This document shows, piece by piece, positions 1 through 6,444 of a DNA stretch of 6,631 bases. Below the pieces are notes generated by a model that did not search any database, was not told the origin of the DNA, and worked only from the letters and a program-made list of their open reading frames with translations. Both the position numbers and the translations under genes were made by a program. How positions within the stretch are numbered: the stretch's first letter is position 1; every line of letters starts with the position of its first letter. The stretch covers positions 1 through 6,631 of the forward strand of contig CAMATR010000104.1 of NCBI GenBank assembly GCA_945861175.1, given 5' to 3'. Source of the stretch: Chitinophaga pinensis (lineage in GTDB: Bacteria; Bacteroidota; Bacteroidia; Flavobacteriales_D; Crocinitomicaceae).

Positions 1-2888
1 GTAAGTGTTGTGTTATCATTGGTTGGATTCGGATATGTTTTGAGTTTAGTTTTAAAATTTGTTTTACCATTTCCATCTGTATCACTTATTCCAAGATAAG
101 CAGCTGAACTCCAAATGCCACGTCCATAAGTACCTATGTAAATCTCCCCTGGACGGCGATTACCTTCTTCCCATGTTCTCCATGATTGACGAACTTCATA
201 AACTGGAGTTCCTTCAAATCCGGCAGAGGCATTTTCCCAAGTGCCACCCCCATTTTCCGTAACGTAAACTCCTTCAGAGGTTCCAATTACAATAATATCA
301 GAATCATCACGATCAATAATTCCATCGTAAGATGCCACACCAGCAGGAAGGGCAGGAAGATTTGTAAAGGTTGGCGCCACACCACCTGCATTTGCTGAGC
401 GCTTGTTTATTCCACTAAATCCTGCAAAAAGGACAACATCATTTGAGTTAGTCGGATTAACAGCAATGCCTTCATAACCTCCGGTTGCAATTTGAGTTTT
501 CGTAGTTGAAGTTGGGGCATTTACCAAACCAGTACCAGAATAGCCTGCTTTGGTTTTGAAATCAGGATCAGAGGTGTAAATATCTCCTAAACCATCCAAA
601 CGGTAGATACCATTTCCGCAACTAATGTAGCAAAGATTCAAATCTTTTGAGAATTCTACATCTACACTGCCATATAAACTGCCACCAATTCCTCGCGCTA
701 AACAAACCCAATTAACACTAGTAGCAGAAAGTCTTAAGGCATTCCTTGTACCCCAAAGTTCACCACCATTAGCATTTACGTAGACTAAGAACCAAGATTG
801 GTAAGGATCTTGAACTATTACAGTGTTCCATGCAACATTATAAGCAACTGTATCATTGCCCAAACTGTACAATTCACCTGTTGAGGAGTTTTGTCCATAG
901 TAGTGAAGATATGTACCAAGACTTCCTACAACTACCGTATCTGCACCTGTTGGAAAATCAACCATAATTGAATCTCCAATAGTAGGTGGTACATTTCCTG
1001 AAGCTGAAGCAAAAGGAGTCCAAGTATAGTTTCCGAGGTAGACGGTTTGTCCATTGATAGAATTGACAACAGAAACATCATTAACCGTAAGACTTGGGTC
1101 ATAATTTAGTGTATCATCAAAAGCTAAGGCAATAGGAGTAATATAAGTTATGCTGTCTCCACTGGAAAGGCTAGGTATTTGGATTGTAGTTCCAGCAGCA
1201 TAATTTTTTGTTGGAATGAAAGTCACAGAATCTTCTGAATTTAAGTCGTAGTATTCAGCCAAAACCAATTCTGTATGGAATGGGTGATAATTACTTCCAT
1301 CTGTTCCTGCTGGATCATATGTACCCGGCAGAGTAGGAACAAATGATGTCCAAACTGCACCACCATCACCAGATCGAGAAATTGAATTATAGTAAATTGA
1401 TGAGAACATTACCTTAGGATTGAAAAAAGATATTTCACATTCAAAACCATCTCCGCCATTTACTTCTCGGAATTCTTTGAAGGTAGAAAGTGTATGGTCA
1501 TTGTATAGTGTACCATTATCTTGAGTGCCCCCCATCACCGCGCCATCCTTGTCAAATGCAATTCCATAGAACTGAGTTACATTATATCCTCTGTTAGCCG
1601 GGAACCAGTTATCGCCATAATCATCTGTGACACCAATCCCACCATCATTACCAATATACAATCTATTAAGAGCATCCCATTTCATTTCATGATTATCTGC
1701 GTGAGCATATTTCGAGGAGAACGGAGGCAAGTACCATTGACTTAGTACTTCAAATCCTCCAGAAGGCGGGTCGTTAACAGTTTGTTTCCATTGCCAAATA
1801 TCTATTCCACCGATAAGAATCTTTTCGTTATCAGTAGGCAAAACAGTAACTGTAGAGTTATAAGTACCTTGATTTCTAAAAATATCTAAATTACTTGGTG
1901 TCCCTGACGCTCCAACAAACTGATACCAAGTAACTCCATTGTCATGAGAAACGTTCATGCCAACCAAGTTGCTATTTGTTCTTAGAGCATATAAGGAATA
2001 TTTACCATTTTGTTTTGTCGCCGAAATTGCATATTCAATTCGTGATGCTCCTTGTGGAACTAATCCAGCACCTGTGCCGGATTTGTCCATCCAAGTCGAT
2101 CCACCGTCATTAGATACATATGTTTTACTTGCACCAAAAGCCGCTACGATTACCTGCCCATCTTTCGAAATTTTCAATGCAGTACATGAACCACTGCCCG
2201 CACTAACAGAGGTTAGTGAAGCATCACCCATTTTCCATTTTTTGAGACCAGAGTTCGTTGCTATCCATATGTTTTCATCTTCATCCGATGATACTATTTC
2301 AGTCGCAGTTGTAGTGTTCGGTATTTTCGCCCAAGAGACTCCTAAATCAGAACTGTACCACACACCATTTCCGCCAAATCCTTCTTGATTGGAACCAGAT
2401 GCAACAAACAAAGTACCGTCAGGTGATTGAGTCATGCTAGAAATATTAGGAGAAGCTCCAACGTTGATATACTCGTCAACTCTATTCCAAAGATTTCCGC
2501 GATTCGTAGACACAAAAAGACCTCCCGAAACACCACCAGCCCACAAAAGATTATTATTGGTTCTATCAACCTGAACTGCTCTGGTTCTTCCTCCTATATT
2601 GTCAGGACCTTGTTCCTCAAATGATATATTTTTGGTCTTCGCGCTCAATTGAAATTGCTTTCTAATTACTTCCAGTTTTTCTGGAGTAATTGGCTGTCCA
2701 GTTGATTGATCGATATAACGGGCTTCAAGCCATTGACGTGCATCGTCAGAAGTTTGTGATTCAATTGAATTCACAGATTCCTTTTGATAAACCCCTTTCT
2801 TACCGCCCATTTGCCATGCCAATACTATAATAATAGCTGCGAGTGCAACTATGCTAACTGAACCGATGATAAGTTTATTACGTTTCAT
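1..2888 (-). CDS. Secreted BNR/Asp-box beta-propeller protein with T9SS C-terminal sorting domain (3' end outside window)
   Basis: The frame is open from ATG at 2888 to the left edge: 962 complete codons, no stop. Residues 1-5 are basic (MKRNK) and about 6-24 form a hydrophobic export segment. Residues 91-135 carry the family opening GPDNIGGRTRAVQVD, a GGVSGGLF strand and a degenerate Asp box. Asp boxes (S/T-x-D/N-x-G-x-x-W) end at W134, W186, W266, W321, W428, W513 and W884. Other family signatures are NDGG (414-417), TQFYGIA (438-444), GGTQDNGT (453-460) and GTYGRGIW (919-926). YPNPTNDN at 952-959 is the start of a Por-secretion-tail domain, so only some tens of residues should be missing. 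Such proteins are exported by Sec, then released or surface-anchored through T9SS. The fold suggests a sialidase/sortilin-like propeller that binds or cuts glycans or proteins, but I see no catalytic set that fixes a substrate. Residues 514-876 lack Asp boxes and may include an inserted domain. The gene lies downstream of lipA after 169 bp and is probably transcribed separately. Confidence 0.9.
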   Translation of the reverse strand, partial: MKRNKLIIGSVSIVALAAIIIVLAWQMGGKKGVYQKESVNSIESQTSDDARQWLEARYIDQSTGQPITPEKLEVIRKQFQLSAKTKNISFEEQGPDNIGGRTRAVQVDRTNNNLLWAGGVSGGLFVSTNRGNLWNRVDEYINVGASPNISSMTQSPDGTLFVASGSNQEGFGGNGVWYSSDLGVSWAKIPNTTTATEIVSSDEDENIWIATNSGLKKWKMGDASLTSVSAGSGSCTALKISKDGQVIVAAFGASKTYVSNDGGSTWMDKSGTGAGLVPQGASRIEYAISATKQNGKYSLYALRTNSNLVGMNVSHDNGVTWYQFVGASGTPSNLDIFRNQGTYNSTVTVLPTDNEKILIGGIDIWQWKQTVNDPPSGGFEVLSQWYLPPFSSKYAHADNHEMKWDALNRLYIGNDGGIGVTDDYGDNWFPANRGYNVTQFYGIAFDKDGAVMGGTQDNGTLYNDHTLSTFKEFREVNGGDGFECEISFFNPKVMFSSIYYNSISRSGDGGAVWTSFVPTLPGTYDPAGTDGSNYHPFHTELVLAEYYDLNSEDSVTFIPTKNYAAGTTIQIPSLSSGDSITYITPIALAFDDTLNYDPSLTVNDVSVVNSINGQTVYLGNYTWTPFASASGNVPPTIGDSIMVDFPTGADTVVVGSLGTYLHYYGQNSSTGELYSLGNDTVAYNVAWNTVIVQDPYQSWFLVYVNANGGELWGTRNALRLSATSVNWVCLARGIGGSLYGSVDVEFSKDLNLCYISCGNGIYRLDGLGDIYTSDPDFKTKAGYSGTGLVNAPTSTTKTQIATGGYEGIAVNPTNSNDVVLFAGFSGINKRSANAGGVAPTFTNLPALPAGVASYDGIIDRDDSDIIVIGTSEGVYVTENGGGTWENASAGFEGTPVYEVRQSWRTWEEGNRRPGEIYIGTYGRGIWSSAAYLGISDTDGNGKTNFKTKLKTYPNPTNDNTTL
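3..41 (-). other. Start of T9SS type A sorting domain (YPNP motif), cut by the window edge
   Basis: Residues 950-962 of the large secreted protein read KTYPNPTNDNTTL and follow a short polar linker (about 934-948). A YPNP[T/A]xxx motif followed by alternating hydrophobic residues opens the Por-secretion-tail family, which the type IX secretion system recognises in Bacteroidota. The rest of the domain, usually about 70 residues ending in a basic strand, lies beyond position 1. Membership rests on this opening motif and on its position after the last propeller blade. Confidence 0.8.
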
Positions 2889-2938
2889 GTGTTGTGTAAT
2901 TATTTCTTAAATTCTTGCATTATAGCGACCGCCAAGTT

Positions 2939-2967
2939 AATAAATATTATTTAAATTATTATTTATT
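2939..2967. repeat. 29-bp A/T-only imperfect palindrome between lipA and the secreted-protein gene
   Basis: Two 14-base arms around one central base match with two mismatched pairs, all A and T. It lies in the 169-bp spacer, 50 bases upstream of the secreted protein's start and 90 bases beyond the lipA stop. It might form a weak hairpin acting as a lipA terminator, or be a protein site, but there is no GC-rich stem with a following T-run on either strand, and such palindromes arise easily in AT-rich DNA. The rest of the spacer shows no gene. A TATAAT on the minus strand (2919-2924) lies 30 bases before the ATG at 2888, without a clear partner box. Confidence 0.25.
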
Positions 2968-3057
2968 TTGAACGGCTTTTTTTACTCTACTAAATTATTT
3001 AATCTTCCTATTAAAAACAATTTTATTCATGTGATTTTAAATTAATCTTGTTTGCTT

Positions 3058-3933
3058 CTAAAAAAGGTGTTTTTCGGCATGATAAGAACTTCGAACTAAA
3101 GGACCACTTTCCACATATTTAAAGCCCATTTTCATTCCCAATTCTTTGTATTCTTGAAATTTTTCAGGTGTAATAAATTCATTAACGGGCAAGTGTTTTG
3201 GCGTTGGTTGAAGGTATTGCCCTAAAGTTAGAATATCAACTTGAACACTGCGTAAATCTTGCATCGTCTCAATGACCTCTTCTTCACTTTCTCCAAGACC
3301 GAGCATTACTCCTGATTTCGTTCTCATACCGCCTTTTTTTAAACGAAAAAGAACCTCTAAGCTTCGATCATATTTCGCTTGGATTCGAACTTGTTTTGTT
3401 AATCTTCTCACCGTTTCAAGGTTGTGAGAGACAATTTCAGGGGCAACTTCGATAATTCGCTGCAAATTTTCCCAATTTCCGGCAAAGTCAGGAATCAACG
3501 TTTCCATTGTTGTTCCGGGTGACTGTTTCCTAACTGCGGTTACTGTTTGTACCCAAATATCGGATCCTCCATCCTTCAAATCATCCCTATCTACTGAAGT
3601 AATCACTGCATGTTTTATACCCATAGTTTTAACACTATGAGCCACTTTACCGGGCTCAAAAGTGTCAACATTTTCTGGCCGTCCAGTTTTTACTGCGCAA
3701 AAACCACAAGAACGAGTGCAAATGTTTCCAAGAATCATAAAAGTCGCTGTCCCTTCTCCCCAACATTCACCCATATTTGGGCAGCTTCCGCTTTCGCAAA
3801 TAGTGTGTAATTTATGCTGATCGACGAGCGATCGGACTTTTTTATAATTCTCACCTGTGGGCAATTTAACTCGCAACCACTTCGGTTTTTTAATTCTTAT
3901 GGTAGAATCAGAATTTTCAAAAATTTCACTCAT
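3058..3933 (-). CDS. lipA: Lipoyl synthase (radical SAM, two [4Fe-4S] clusters)
   Basis: The 291-residue product inserts two sulfur atoms into the octanoyl chain on the lipoyl domains of pyruvate and 2-oxoglutarate dehydrogenases and the glycine cleavage H protein, in the cytoplasm. All family cysteines are present. The auxiliary cluster set is C46-x4-C51-x5-C57, within CESGSCPNMGEC. The radical-SAM set is C72-x3-C76-x2-C79, within CTRSCGFC. The C-terminal RSSYHA motif at 281-286 supplies the serine ligand known for the auxiliary cluster. The N-terminal KPKWLRVKLP (16-25) and VITSVDRDDL in the barrel are also typical. Length is normal for bacterial LipA and nothing is missing. ATG at 3933 is preceded by an A/T-rich leader without a Shine-Dalgarno, as usual in Bacteroidota. 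A TAnnTTTG element lies 30 bases upstream. The gene is divergent from the OsmC gene. No lipB or lipoate ligase is in the window. Confidence 0.97.
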   Translation of the reverse strand: MSEIFENSDSTIRIKKPKWLRVKLPTGENYKKVRSLVDQHKLHTICESGSCPNMGECWGEGTATFMILGNICTRSCGFCAVKTGRPENVDTFEPGKVAHSVKTMGIKHAVITSVDRDDLKDGGSDIWVQTVTAVRKQSPGTTMETLIPDFAGNWENLQRIIEVAPEIVSHNLETVRRLTKQVRIQAKYDRSLEVLFRLKKGGMRTKSGVMLGLGESEEEVIETMQDLRSVQVDILTLGQYLQPTPKHLPVNEFITPEKFQEYKELGMKMGFKYVESGPLVRSSYHAEKHLF

Positions 3934-3963
3934 TATAGTTAAATATTAAGCGGATTATAACCA

Positions 3964-3971
3964 CAAATTTA
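3964..3971 (-). promoter_or_regulatory. Candidate -7 element of the lipA promoter (TAAATTTG)
   Basis: On the minus strand TAAATTTG matches the Bacteroidota primary-sigma -7 consensus TAnnTTTG at all six fixed positions. It ends 30 bases before the lipA ATG, which would give a leader of roughly 20-25 bases. A matching -33 TTG/TTTG at the expected 17-20 base spacing is not clear; the sequence there is TTTT. The match is seen directly; promoter function is inferred from position. Confidence 0.5.
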
Positions 3972-3979
3972 ATAACAAT

Positions 3980-3999
3980 TGAACTCCCTTAAAAGTTCA
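3980..3999. promoter_or_regulatory. Inverted repeat TGAACT-N8-AGTTCA, possible operator for lipA/OsmC
   Basis: Two perfect 6-base arms are separated by eight bases in the 131-bp divergent region. Read from lipA, the repeat begins nine bases upstream of the TAAATTTG element and covers roughly -15 to -35, where a dimeric regulator would block or aid RNA polymerase. It is also about 65 bases upstream of the OsmC start. Spacing and symmetry suit a helix-turn-helix dimer, but a single copy with 6-base arms is weak evidence. Regulator unknown. Confidence 0.3.
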
Positions 4000-4024
4000 T
4001 TTACCCTAATGCCCAAATAAATTT

Positions 4025-4032
4025 TACTTTTA
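4025..4032 (+). promoter_or_regulatory. Weak -7-like element upstream of the OsmC gene (TACTTTTA)
   Basis: TACTTTTA matches five of the six fixed positions of the Bacteroidota TAnnTTTG element, 32 bases before the ATG at 4065. No TTG lies at the expected distance upstream. It is the best candidate I see for the promoter driving the OsmC gene and rlmB, but in such AT-rich DNA the match could be chance. Confidence 0.25.
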
Positions 4033-4064
4033 CGGATTATTATTACTTTCAAATTTCCGGTTAT

Positions 4065-4469
4065 ATGGTTACAGCTGAAATAAAATATTTGGGAAATCTG
4101 AGAACTGAATGCCATCATTTTGCTTCTGGGACCATTATAGAAACAGATGCACCGACAGACAATAAAGGCAAAGGTGAACGTTTTTCCCCAACTGATTTGG
4201 TTGCAACGGCTTATGCTTCTTGCATGTTGACAATTATGGCGATTTATTGCAATGAGCAAGGCATTGAGATGCATATGGGTATTGCTCGCGTTCAAAAGAT
4301 TATGGAGGCTAACCCAAGAAGAATTGGAAAAATAATCATAGACCTGGATTTTTCGGGTAATAATTGGTCAGAATTGGAAGCTGAAAAGGCGATTCGAGCA
4401 GGAAGAGCTTGTCCCGTAGCGAAAACATTGGGAGACAATGTGGAGATTGAATTTATAATTAAAGTTTAA
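4065..4469 (+). CDS. OsmC/Ohr-family protein (putative thiol peroxidase)
   Basis: The 134-residue product has the OsmC fold: N-terminal strands, the segment RFSPTDLVATAYASC (39-53) leading into the first core helix, and CPVAKTL (116-122) on the second. C53 and C116 are the two redox cysteines that reduce organic hydroperoxides in OsmC and Ohr. R39 sits where the family's substrate-activating arginine is expected. The protein is cytosolic, with no signal peptide. The KGKGERFSPTDL pattern fits the general OsmC (YhfA-like) branch rather than classical Ohr, so the physiological substrate is uncertain. ATG at 4065 is the first start, and the N-terminus aligns with the usual family start. No Shine-Dalgarno precedes it. 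rlmB begins one base after the TAA, so the two are almost certainly co-transcribed. The gene is divergent from lipA. Confidence 0.92.
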   Translation: MVTAEIKYLGNLRTECHHFASGTIIETDAPTDNKGKGERFSPTDLVATAYASCMLTIMAIYCNEQGIEMHMGIARVQKIMEANPRRIGKIIIDLDFSGNNWSELEAEKAIRAGRACPVAKTLGDNVEIEFIIKV

Positions 4470-4470
4470 C

Positions 4471-5244
4471 ATGAACAGAGAAAAAGGAGGGTTTCAGCGC
4501 AAAAAACCTCAAGAGGATATTATTTACGGAGTTCGATCGGTTATTGAAGCAATTAAGGCAGAACGTGAAATGAATAAGATCATGATCCTTAAAGGGATGA
4601 ATAAAGATCTTTTTTTGGAATTGAAACAGGCCTTGGTTGGCAAGAATTTTCAATTACAATTTGTGCCTATTCAAAAATTAGATTCCTTAACAGATGGCAA
4701 TCATCAAGGTGTTGTAGCTTTTGTTTCCCCCGTAGAATATAAATTGATTGAACCCTTTGTCGAAGATTTAATTGGGAGAGGAGAAAAGCCATTTATTTTG
4801 GTTTTAGATCGAATAACAGATGTTAGAAATTTCGGAGCAATTGCTCGAACAGCAGAATGTCAGGGAGTTGATGCCATTTTAATACCAACTAAAGGATCGG
4901 CTCTTGTCACTGCTGATGCGATAAAAACATCAGCGGGTGCATTGAATCGAATTACGGTTTGTAAAACAGACGACCTTAAAAATTCCTTGTTTTACCTTCA
5001 GCAATCTGGCCTCCGTATTATTTCTTGCACTGAAAAAACTAAAATTCCTCTTTATGAGGTAAATCTCAGAGGAGCAGTGGCCGTTATTCTTGGTTCGGAA
5101 GAAGATGGGATTACCTCAGACCTGTTAAATATGTCTGATATTAAGGCAAGAATTCCAATGAAGGGAGAAATATCCTCATTAAATGTCGGAGTGGCCGCTG
5201 GGATGGTTTTGTATGAAAAAACGCGTCAAGAGCTTTACGGATAG
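4471..5244 (+). CDS. rlmB: 23S rRNA 2'-O-ribose methyltransferase (SpoU/TrmH family, RlmB type)
   Basis: The 257-residue product has the two-domain layout of RlmB. An N-terminal substrate-binding domain (about 15-90, opening IIYGVRSVIEAI and ending GNHQGVVAFV) precedes a SPOUT domain with the trefoil-knot S-adenosylmethionine site. Motif 1 is LDRITDVRNFGAIARTA (112-128), with N120 and catalytic R126. Motif 2 is LGSEEDGI (207-214). Motif 3 is IPMKGEISSLNVGVAAG (228-244), with the SLN triad. RlmB methylates the 2'-OH of G2251 (E. coli numbering) in the peptidyl-transferase P loop of 23S rRNA. A relative acting on another rRNA or tRNA guanosine cannot be excluded by eye. Residues 1-13 are a basic tail common in this group. 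Only one base separates the OsmC stop from this ATG, suggesting coupled translation. The 3' end converges on the HAD gene with one base between stops. Confidence 0.9.
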   Translation: MNREKGGFQRKKPQEDIIYGVRSVIEAIKAEREMNKIMILKGMNKDLFLELKQALVGKNFQLQFVPIQKLDSLTDGNHQGVVAFVSPVEYKLIEPFVEDLIGRGEKPFILVLDRITDVRNFGAIARTAECQGVDAILIPTKGSALVTADAIKTSAGALNRITVCKTDDLKNSLFYLQQSGLRIISCTEKTKIPLYEVNLRGAVAVILGSEEDGITSDLLNMSDIKARIPMKGEISSLNVGVAAGMVLYEKTRQELYG

Positions 5245-5245
5245 T

Positions 5246-5962
5246 TTAGATTACATTTTTAAATATCCAAGGTAATTTTGATGGAATCTCATTTAGATTT
5301 TGAAACCTTTCTCCGTTTTCTAAATGCTTTTTCTCGTCGTATGGATCAAAAAGTAAAGCGTGCATACCATAATTTCTAGCTCCTGCAACATCTACTTCGT
5401 AATCATCCCCTATCATAACTGAATTGATTGCTTTTGCCTTTGCTGCTTCTAATGAATATTTAAATATGACCGGAGAAGGTTTGTTATGTCCAACATCTTC
5501 AGAACAAACAATGACATCAAAATATTGATCTAGCTTAGATTTGTTTAGCTTAATATATTGAACTTCTTTGAATCCATTTGTAATAACATGCATATTGTAC
5601 CCCTCCTTTTGCAGATAATCCAAAGTTTCATGAGCATTTGGGAAAAGAGCTGTTTGTTGGGGGGAAAGTTCAACATATCCATCACTAATTTTGCATACTA
5701 ACTCAGGACTGTGAATTTCAAACTGTTCTAATGTAATTTTGAACCGGTCATTTCTCAGTTTTTCTTTAGAAAGCCTTCCTGCTCCATATTCTCTCCATAA
5801 ATGAGCATTGTTTTTCTTGTAATTTGAATGGAAAATCTCAAAACTATCTATTACTTCGTTTAATCGGAGTTCATGAAACAATACGGATAGTGCAACCTCT
5901 GAATTTTTCTCGAAATCCCACAGAGTGCGATCGAGGTCAAAAAATAAATGTTTGCTTTTCAT
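5246..5962 (-). CDS. HAD-superfamily nucleotidase, YjjG type (non-canonical pyrimidine nucleotidase)
   Basis: The 238-residue product is a cytosolic phosphatase of HAD subfamily IA. Motif I is FDLDRTLWD (8-16), with nucleophile D9 and acid/base D11. Motif II is ITNG (127-130), with T128. Motif III is the lysine of NKPSP (K161). Motif IV is IGDDYEVD (184-191), with Mg-binding D186 and D187. The helical cap lies at about 17-100. The LFFDLDRTLWDFEKNS opening and overall length fit the YjjG family, whose E. coli member hydrolyses dUMP, dTMP and mutagenic pyrimidine nucleotides. The start overlaps the upstream membrane-protein stop as ATGA, so translation is probably coupled. upp lies at the head of the visible operon, which fits a pyrimidine role. 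Exact substrate is inferred from the family. Confidence 0.88.
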   Translation of the reverse strand: MKSKHLFFDLDRTLWDFEKNSEVALSVLFHELRLNEVIDSFEIFHSNYKKNNAHLWREYGAGRLSKEKLRNDRFKITLEQFEIHSPELVCKISDGYVELSPQQTALFPNAHETLDYLQKEGYNMHVITNGFKEVQYIKLNKSKLDQYFDVIVCSEDVGHNKPSPVIFKYSLEAAKAKAINSVMIGDDYEVDVAGARNYGMHALLFDPYDEKKHLENGERFQNLNEIPSKLPWIFKNVI

Positions 5963-6432
5963 GAGAAAAAGTCGGCAATAATAAAAGCTGTTCCCGTTGT
6001 GATGATGCCGTTAATTCCAATTCCCAAAATTATTAATGGAAAAGTGCGTCTTTCCTTTCCGTAAAATTTGGCAGTAATAATAGATCCAATAGGTATACTT
6101 AGCAAAAAAGGAGCAAAAAAAGCAACACCAATGATTCCAAACTTTTGTTTTATTCGGACGATAAACTTGTTAGTTTTTGTAAACTTTTTCTTTTGATTTA
6201 ATGGGATACCAGTTTCAATTGATTTTCGAATCATTTCTTTTCTATTCCTATGAGCCCTTTTTAAAAAATACTCACTTGAAAAAAAGAAAATAGCAGCACT
6301 AAACAAGGCACCAGCTGAACATGTTAAATATGTTTCAATAAAGGTTAATCCAGCTTTTGGTCCGCCAAAGGGGGTGAACATGAATTTAATCATTGAAAAG
6401 CCAAAAAAACCGATGTATTTACCCCAAAGCAT
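5959..6432 (-). CDS. Small integral membrane protein of unknown function in the upp operon
   Basis: The 157-residue product is strongly hydrophobic. Likely membrane segments are about 5-20, 29-52, 97-120 and 131-155. A basic soluble stretch between (about 58-97, with KKKFTKTNK and other Lys/Arg) should lie in the cytoplasm. There is no cleavable signal peptide. Glycine/proline-rich motifs mark both halves: FTPFGGPKAG (19-28) and FAPFLLSIPIGS (106-117); GKERRTFP (125-132) precedes the last segment. This half-and-half pattern is reminiscent of small multidrug-export/DedA-like membrane proteins, but I cannot assign a family with confidence. The start lies 12 bases after the upp stop and the end overlaps the nucleotidase start by four bases, so it belongs to one transcript with both. 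A role in nucleobase or nucleoside transport is a guess from context only. Confidence 0.85.
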   Translation of the reverse strand: MLWGKYIGFFGFSMIKFMFTPFGGPKAGLTFIETYLTCSAGALFSAAIFFFSSEYFLKRAHRNRKEMIRKSIETGIPLNQKKKFTKTNKFIVRIKQKFGIIGVAFFAPFLLSIPIGSIITAKFYGKERRTFPLIILGIGINGIITTGTAFIIADFFS

Positions 6433-6444
6433 ATTATGAGTGTT

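Noticed and set aside
59..398. Two small plus-strand frames near the left edge
   Set aside because: Both are antisense to the continuous minus-strand frame of the secreted protein, and their translations look like random sequence.
1957..2388. 143-codon plus-strand open frame opposite the large secreted protein
   Set aside because: It lies wholly antisense to a frame with clear Asp boxes and family motifs. Its translation is Pro/Ser-rich with no recognisable domain, so it is a shadow of the real gene.
2960..3057. Possible intrinsic terminator for lipA in the T/A-rich spacer
   Set aside because: There are A and T runs, but no GC-rich stem adjoins a T-run on the minus strand. Only the weak A/T palindrome at 2939-2967 could be supported.
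3969..4295. 108-codon minus-strand open frame between lipA and the OsmC gene
   Set aside because: It is antisense to the first half of the OsmC gene, which has both catalytic cysteines and a full family match. The translation shows no coherent domain.
4459..4653. Minus-strand frame of 64 codons over the start of rlmB
   Set aside because: It is antisense to the well-supported rlmB N-terminal domain, with no motif or regulatory sequence of its own.
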